From the NCBI RefSeq assembly GCF_964199755.1, contig NC_133906.1, positions 17,457,378 through 17,521,377 of the forward strand: a stretch of DNA of 64,000 nt, read 5' to 3'. Both the position numbers and the translations under genes were made by a program. Under the pieces are notes generated by a model that made no database searches, was not told the DNA's origin, and saw only the letters and a program-made list of their open reading frames with translations. Below, one piece after another: positions 1-64,000 of this stretch (positions within the stretch are counted from its first letter, which is position 1; each line of letters starts with the position of its first letter). This stretch comes from Larus michahellis (Eukaryota; Chordata; Aves; Charadriiformes; Laridae).

Positions 1-3000
1 TGTGGATGCTGCAGAAGTAGGGTACTGTACAGACATTGTCTATGCAAACAAGACGGAGCGGTCTCCTTGCAGATTCTGTCTTTTAGGATAATGTTTTCTT
101 TCCTTCCACTGCCAGAGAGCTCCTGCTTTGATGCTCACACTGCACTCCTCTGGGTAAATGAATCCCAGCTAGTGATGTGCTCGGTGGTGTTTAACCTGCT
201 GTGATCCGGCACGCTCTGCAGTGCCAGGCTTCCCAGAAGGAATTTGTTATCTGCAATGAGCCCAGAGCTGGGCCACTCGATTCTGGGGGCACAAACATAA
301 TGCCTTCAACTGGATCAGGCCCCTGGAGCAAGCCCTCCCAGTGCTGTTCCCAAAGCACAGCTTCCCAGGCTCATCCAGCCCCACAGCAGGTACCTGCTTC
401 CATCTTCAAGCACGCTTGGAGAAAGAGGTGTTAAGCTGTCATGGGCTTTCTGAAGCAGTGACAGTCCTCCAGCAGGCCCCAGGGGATGACCACAATATTT
501 CCCCTTAAAGATAAGGTAAATTTTTAAGTTAAAAAAATTCTGCCGCGTCCCTTTGCATTTGGCATCACTCCCAGGCCAGGGAAATAGTGCTCAGGAGCTT
601 TGACACCAGGAGCAGCCAGAGCCACCCCGCAGGGCTGTGTGTCTGTCTGCCGTCCCACATGGGCACCAGTCATTGCCCACGTCTGAAGAATAGAGTGAAA
701 GGGGCTAAAAAGCTGATGTAGACCAGGAGAGGAAGAGATGGCTCCTGTAATTGTCATCTTTAGGCACTTCAGACAGAGAGAGGAAGACGAGGGGGCGAGG
801 AGGGATGAGCCCACTGTGGGTGTTTCTCGTGTCTGGGTCTGGATGCGAGACCCCTTCCCACGGCCACTCTAAAAATCTCCAAATCTTTGGGTTGGGAAAG
901 CAAAAGCCAATTCAATATAACCCTCGTCACAGCTGTAAATCAGATACTGCACGAATTGTCACAGTAAATGAAACCCAGGTCTTGGCTGCTCCGCGGTTTT
1001 ATCAGGGCATTTAAGTAAGTAAATGTCTTTTCCATATTGAAAATGCTGAGGTGGTTCGTTAACTGATTAAAGAACATGTTGGACTTGAATGCACTGCGTG
1101 GTGCTAACTGAATAATCAAGGTAAGCGGGGACCTTTCAAATCCTCAAGCAACAAAATTCAATTAGATGGGAGAGATTCAATTATGCTTTAAAGGGAACCT
1201 GGCTACAAGCGCGCAAGATACGGCAGGAAAATGTATGCAATATAATTTCATGGAAAAGAGCAATTACTTTATCAATAAGACACGCAAAGTGAAATTTGCT
1301 CATCAGTCCTGAATAGAAGCCCAAGTAACGGAGCCTTTTAAGGAGACGATACACGGACCAGGATGGATTTCAGCCGAATGTAAAGGCTGAGAGCCTCAGG
1401 CAGGTTTAAGTGATTTTGATTGATTTCTGTCCAGGTATCAACTGAGGCTTTGGTCCAGTGACTTCATGATATTTGGCCTTGGATAACGGATGTTGTAAGA
1501 AGGATGTAGGACTTTGGCAGTAAGTGTATCCCAATCCCTCTTCATTAAGATAAAGTTTTAGAAATTCAATTGGTTTTGAGCCTGAAGGTGCTGATTCTAT
1601 CTCCCCCAGCATCTCTGCATAACGTTACGTCAATGAAAAAAGCACAGGGAAAAGTCAAACACTTTGCAAAAGAACACAGACATTTGAATTTAATAAATTA
1701 TAAAATTAAAGATTCTAATTTGTATATACATTTTTAATATACAAGAAACGGCTATTTATTGCAATTTCTGTTAAGGCATATGTAAGTGAATGGAAGTTGC
1801 ATATAGATACTCAGATGAACATAGCTAATACTGTGCATTGTAGGTGAGTAAATAAGACATTAAATGCATTACGTAATAAAATAAAACATAAGACCCTTTG
1901 AGTACTGGTAAAGCACCATTTCTAGAATTCTCAAAATATCTGAAAGCATTCTATGGAGATGTTGTGAGACTCTAAATATTGAATGGATATATGAATATAA
2001 AAAGTGATGCATTCATACTAGATTACAGATTTTTTTAAAGGAATGTTGGTGAAAAAAATGGCAGTAGACTGGAGCCAAAGGAACCGGAATTGGTTTGGGA
2101 TCTCTTTTTTTTTTCATGAGGGGCTGTCACTTGGATTTTAAGTTTAGACCAAGAGAAAAAAATGACAATTTAGAAAGCTGTGTACTTGCATGGTTAGATC
2201 ACAAAATGCATTGCTTAATGGGAGCACATTGCTTTAGCTCTCACATCTCTGAGACGGTCTCTGCAGGAATGTATTTACTTATAAATCTGTTTTCGTTTCT
2301 AAGGATTAGGTTACATTAAACTACCACTCTCTGCTCATTATGTCTCAAAATGCAGGACTTGAGCAACAGCAAAATGGTTACAGAAGACACACTACGATGA
2401 TGCTCTTGCCCACTTACAGCATTGTAGAAAAGAGGAAAGAGTTGTTAGAGTTCAACCAGCCAAAAAATGACCAAAATTTCAACTGCATGACAAGGAACGA
2501 ATCTCAGCTGAGAGCAAAACCCCATCTATTGCCTTGGGCTGCTTTATCAACAGAGCTTTGCTCTGTGTTTTCCTGTAGAAGTGAGGTACGTGTTCTTAGG
2601 AAACCACCATCATGGGGAACTGCTAAAAAAAATACCTTCCGAAAAACTCATGCCAGCTTGAAAAGAAGGTACCTTTCCTGAAGAGACTTTTTCCCCTCAT
2701 ACAGCAAGACTGTAAAGAGAAGGCAGGTGGTGGCTCTGCTCCATAAGGAGATGGACCAGTCTCTATCCATCCGTGTCTCACTGTCTTGAGCAACCTAGAC
2801 TGAAGCTGAAACATTCCAGTGTTCCCCAAATAACAGCTAGAGAAACAGTCAGTAGAAGTAAAACCATCGAGAAATAAATTAAATTAAATCTCCCAAAAGG
2901 TGAGACTTAGAAGGGAGCAAGCCCTTCCTAAATGCAGATGCCACTAGGCATCACATCGGGTCCCTAATGAACACCAGACCTAGCGTAGCACCACACCAGC

Positions 3001-5948
3001 CTTCTGGGAGGCTGCTCCTGCTCCAAAGGGCAGCAGAAGTTTCCACCTTATCTGGAAAAATGCTTTTGGTTTGTTTGATTGCAAACTGACTTACTCTGGA
3101 GAAAGAACGAAGCGGTCAAGTTTCTGAACTTTGAAGCAGCTTTCCAAGTTCAGCCAGGGTGTCCATGCCGCGTGTGAGCGAGCGAACCCCTGCGATTGAC
3201 CTTGCCCAGCCTAAAGCAGCCCTGGCCGCTGGGAGACGCAGCTGGAAACACTCCGCACAGAACTGCCCAGTCCTTTTTAAACATTGAGTCTCCGCGCTGG
3301 AACAGGACTGTCCTCCTGCTGTTTGCAGAAAGGTCACTTGAAGCTGCATCAAATAAATTCCTGCCCCACCTGCCCCTGGGGCACGACTGAGAAGTTCTTT
3401 GGACAGAAGAGGTTATTCGTAAGATGGCATTTGAGCCTTGGGCACTTCCTCCTGTGGCACTTCTTCGCATTCCCTGGTTGACTAAGCCTATTCCTCATGT
3501 TAAGGAAGAACAGAAGCTGTTAGATGGGTTATCTCAGGCTTCTGGAGGTCAGAGAAATGGGTCTCCACAGAGTCCCAGAGAGTAAGACTGGTACCATTCA
3601 GGTGGCAAACTTCTACCTCCCCACCTGCATAACGTCAAGCTCCAACCCCTCTCCACCCTTGGGTTTGTGAGGGCTTTTCCTAAGTTTACCATATGCTTGG
3701 ATGTGCTTTTAGGCTATGAAAAAGCTGAGGGTTGTGGCTTATTTTTATTGTCCACAGAGCTAAAAGCAGGATAGTAACTTGATGGGGAAAAGATGAGTTT
3801 TACACCAACCACATCTGGGTAAAGGAAATGTGGAAGGCAAGAAATACTCACTATGTCTACAGGCTGGGAGCCCGGCTACAGCTTGTGTCTCCCATGGCAC
3901 AGCAGCCGGAATGATGTTGATTTAGACACGTCTTCCTTGCTTATAAATAGCACGGTGGTTTGGGGTTTTTTTTCCCTTCAGAGCTCACTACTACTTTGTT
4001 CTGTCTTTGCTCTGTGACCTGACCCTACGCTGTTACTAAAACTTGTCCTGTATTCGGGCAGCCACAAATCCCTCAGCAAAAGGCTCCTGGGGCCAGCACC
4101 GGGCTCGTCCGTGCATCGTGGCTCTGTAACCGCAGCAGGCCACGGAGCGGGGCTGGGGCAAGTGAAGGCTACCATGTGGGCAACTAAAGCCAAGCAACCT
4201 TCGACTGCAGGAAAATGCTCGGTCTCTCACAAGTTAAAGACTGAGGTGAGACTCCTGCCGCTGCCCCAGCCAACTGCTGCTCAGCGTTGCCAAACCATGG
4301 AGCTTTGGTTTTACTTTTCAAAACCAGATTACTTTGCTGCTTGCGCTGGCCGCGGCTTTCACATCTGCAGCCACGTCTGCCTGGCCCAGGAGATGTTTCC
4401 TTGTGCTCTGGATTTTTACCAGGCCCGTTATGCTGCTCGGTCTTCACAGTCTTCAGTGTAACTCCCACCCCGTACCATCTGAGCTGGTCCTAAACACTCA
4501 CCCAAGTGTATCACCTTCGTCTTCTGCAAAAAGGGATGCTTGATGCCATGACACCAGCTGAAAACATTCCTCCTCTGCTTTGGCTAGCATCTCCATAAAG
4601 TATTTTTCTTAAACCAGGTCTTGTTCTTCCAAGACTTGTGGCCACGGTTCAGGCCAGAACAGTTCAACATCTCAGTGCTCCTGCAGGCTCTCGCCTCCTT
4701 TCCAGCAGGACCAGCTTGTTCTGAAGAGGACATCGGGCAGCTCACTCAGCCATGGTGCTCGAGGGCAGAAGGCAGGGTCGCAGGAAGCCACGTGTGGTTC
4801 ACCTTGCAATACCTCTGAAGCTCTTTGCCAGCAGCCCGGCCACAAAACAGCTTACACACTGCTGGAAACTCAGCACATTTCCAATAATTATGTGACTGTA
4901 CATACAGGCTTATGGCTGGCGCTGCTTCAAACTAAGACCAGCTCAGGCTGGAGGATGAGATCTTATTCTCGGACTGGAAAATCTGAACTAGGAGCCATCA
5001 GACCTACCTAGTGGTAAAAGGAGGATTTCAGGGAAGCTCTGGGCTCTGCAGGAGGTTTACCAGCAAAGAGGAAACAAATGGAAGAGTCCGAGCCAGGAGA
5101 CAGGAGAAAAACTGCTCAGATGCCACCCACAGCAGGAACCAGTGCAGGCCGTCTCTGCGGTGTTAGACCCAAGCTGAACTCATCGTCTGATCTCCAACCA
5201 GGAACTCAAAATGACCTATGAAAACCATGATGACCCTGAGGGGAAAGGAAGTACTCAAAGGGTTGTTGGGTTACACCTCCTAAACTTTCTAGCAGACCTG
5301 GTACTGCGAGTACCCCTGTGTGTGTGTGGATGGAAGGGCAATTGTTCACTTCTGCACCAATAAAGCTGTCCTAAGGAAAGGAAAATCATACAAAATTATT
5401 TCCTCTGAAATAACCTCATCTTATGGGAGAAAGAAAAACCCCACATGTTTTCTCAACAAAGCACCAAAGAAAAGACAACAAGAATCCAGTCATCTTTAAG
5501 TTAAACAGTATGTGGGTAGAAAAAAAATCAGACCAATAAAAAAAGCACCAACCAACAAAGATCACTGAGGCTGTTGTATGACAGGAACTTAAAGGCTATA
5601 AAAAATATGGATAATTGTAAACAGAAAGACTAGGATGTTGTCAGTCCAAGTTGGCCGGATCTACCCTACTAAATGTCTTGCATGTATTCAAAAGTTTCAG
5701 AGAATCTTTTGAAACTGTTTATGGAAATATGTAAACTACTGTTTGCCTTTTTTTTTTTAATTTACACATAAATATGTGGCTACAGAATTTGCTCTATATT
5801 TTCTTACGCAGTCCCGGTTAAGAAAGCTATGAAAGCACATGCCTGGCTGTGACCGCAGGGGCAGCTCTGCTAAAGTCAGCTAAACTTCGTCTGGCACATC
5901 CTTAAGTACCTTCCTGAACCGGGGGCTGAGAAAGTGCCCGGCTTTATG
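1..5948. other. Downstream flank of ADAMTS2, no gene recognised
   Basis: I see no exon-like open frame with family similarity here. The region 1660-2080 is very AT-rich (with TATATACATTTTTAATATAC near 1722). About 3100-3480 and 4080-4830 are more GC-rich and hold several overlapping open frames on both strands, none with a recognisable domain. Part of the right side could belong to a long 3' UTR. Confidence 0.6.
3745..3750 (-). terminator. Possible distal poly(A) signal AATAAA
   Basis: A minus-strand AATAAA about 2.65 kb past the stop codon, at a distance that would fit a long ADAMTS2 3' UTR. No obvious G/T-rich element follows, so support is weak. Confidence 0.2.
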
Positions 5949-6404
5949 CAACGCACACAGAAGCATCACAGGATTGGTGACCGCCTGCTTGTCAGCGTTA
6001 AAGGGATTTATTATGTCTTGGGACCTGTTTTCCTCCATCCTAAGTGTAACTCCCATTACTATTCCCAAGCAGTTTTACACAGGCATAGAAGACTTAAAAG
6101 AGCCCATAAACAAGAAACCTGCTCACCTGGCCTAGGTATTACGGTTTGACTGGATTCAGTGAAACGCGGTAATGATATTGCACTAATACTCTACCGTACC
6201 CTGTAAACCTAGCCCTCAAAGTGTTCAGATTAGCACTTATGAAACAATCTGTCATTTCCATTTATAGTAGGCTTTAGAATTTGGCATCTCTGCCATAGCA
6301 CCGCTTTGATTTTTCCCCATTTTTAGTCTCTACGACATGGGCAATATTATGATGTTGGTAACATCTCTATAAGAGAAAAACGTTGTTTGTGCCATATTTC
6401 CATT
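5949..6404 (-). other. ADAMTS2: Proximal 3' UTR of ADAMTS2 (proposed)
   Basis: The minus-strand sequence after the stop contains AATAAA at 6012-6007, about 395 bases past the stop codon. A G/T-rich stretch (minus strand of 5970-5949, TGTGATGCTTCTGTGTGCGT) follows 37-58 bases downstream. This is a plausible cleavage and polyadenylation site. The human transcript is known to have a longer 3' UTR of a few kilobases, so a distal end further left is also possible. Confidence 0.5.
6007..6012 (-). terminator. Candidate poly(A) signal AATAAA
   Basis: This is a canonical hexamer on the minus strand, and the only AATAAA I found between the stop codon and about 3750. A G/T-rich downstream element lies at 5970-5949. 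The next minus-strand AATAAA, at 3750-3745, lacks a clear G/T-rich follower. Confidence 0.5.
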
Positions 6405-62933
<56,529 letters not shown>

Positions 62934-64000
62934 CTGAAATCAAACAGACAAATGAGTTATCAACCAAGAGAGGTTCAGGCTTGGGTCTCAGCTAAGCTGG
63001 TATAAATTTGAAGTAGCAGCATTTGTTATGTTCCGTGTGTTATATAACAGCATTACTTTCACTTAATGTCAATTAAAAATGACCTAAATGAGAGAGAAAT
63101 CTGACCCAAAAGATTTTCACTTTGCAAACTAAAAGCAATACTTTCTACAAAGTAATATCGTGTAATAACGGCAAGGCCAAAAGGATAGCAAGTCATACCA
63201 ATGTCTTGAGAAGAATGGAGATGTTCACCGTAAAAATACTTGTTGCTTAAAAGTACTTGTAACAAAAATGCACCATTCAGGGGTCCTGTGCTACCAAGGA
63301 CATCCTCCATTTCAGAACCACAATTAAAGACAGACATCACACTTCAAGATCTGATCTTACTGCCCACAGAATCCTATTTCAAGGCAAGCGCGGTTGCTAA
63401 TACAGCCTTTTTCTGTCCAGGCAGGTAGTAACAAACCAGTCCCTCCCGCTTCAACACATTAGCTCCTTTCCTAGATACATGTAATTCAACAGTGACAACA
63501 TGGATCCTCTTTATCATTACAGCTCAGGAACATGTTTTAGATGAGAAATCAATTAATTTATAGCTGCGTTCATAATTTTTTAAACAGCTTTTCATCCTTC
63601 ATTCTCAATTTGTCATGTCACTTTGCATTGTTGTATGTCAAAGACCAACCCATCAGGCACCATATAGCCAATTTTATTACTAACGATTTCTAATAGTCCC
63701 TGAGATATGAAAAGCACGTTCTCTGACAGGACAGGATACAGTTAATGCGGCACCTATGTGCTAATAATTAACATGAAAATATGGAATCTTGACATTTCAC
63801 CCTATAGAATAACAATGATTAGCATTAATATCATTATTGTCATTTGCATTACAAGAGCCCTGGAAGCCCCAACGAGAACCTCTTGATTTCAGAGAATGTC
63901 AGGAAAAGACTTGCTCAGAGGGGTGACGAAAGGCAGCCAGAGCACCGTGGATTGATTAAAGGCTCCCAGTGCTTAGTTCAGAGAAACATAATAGGAAGCG
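62934..64000 (-). other. ADAMTS2: Intron 3, 3' part (runs off window)
   Basis: The only minus-strand gene sequence upstream of exon 4 that is visible. It is AT-rich with no repeat or exon recognised. The acceptor is preceded by GTTTGATTTCAG. Exons 1-3 must lie beyond 64000. Confidence 0.85.

Noticed and set aside
3116..3470. Overlapping frames of 78 and 106 codons on the minus strand downstream of the gene
   Set aside because: GC-rich noise; no domain and no exon signals linking to a neighbouring gene.

Overview
The window is vertebrate nuclear DNA, almost certainly from a bird. It holds one large split gene on the minus strand in otherwise non-coding DNA, with CR1 retroposons (the typical LINE of birds and other reptiles) at three places and old MIR-type SINE relics. 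There are no operons, bacterial signals, CRISPR arrays or recognisable RNA genes.

The gene is ADAMTS2, procollagen I N-proteinase. Nineteen exons can be placed between 62933 and 6405, each with a minus-strand AG acceptor and GT donor. Their phases join without a break into 983 residues ending in a stop at 6407-6405. By comparison with the human gene as I remember it, these are exons 4 to 22; exons 1 to 3 (signal peptide and most of the prodomain) lie beyond base 64000. The protein in the window runs: end of the prodomain with a furin-type site; reprolysin zinc protease domain (exons 4-9); disintegrin-like module (9-10); first thrombospondin repeat (11-12); cysteine-rich region with an RGD (12-14); spacer (14-17); thrombospondin repeats 2 to 4 (17-20); linker (21); PLAC domain and a Ser/Thr-rich tail (22).

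Layout: 1-about 5950 is downstream flank, possibly with distal 3' UTR; about 5950-6404 is the proximal 3' UTR, with an AATAAA at 6012-6007 on the minus strand; 6405-62933 is the gene; 62934-64000 is part of intron 3. Introns 4 (11.8 kb) and 5 (9.8 kb) are the longest. Notable intron contents are a CpG-rich block in intron 15 (about 19020-19740), an ancient CR1 in intron 12 beside exon 12, a CR1 3' end and a MIR in intron 5, another MIR in intron 7, and a younger CR1 with a 178-codon open frame in intron 4.

I saw no second protein gene and no clear sign of a new biological system. The most useful leads are the intronic CpG-rich block, the exon-flanking ancient CR1, the diverged tail that keeps a conserved end, and the unsettled 3' end of the transcript.
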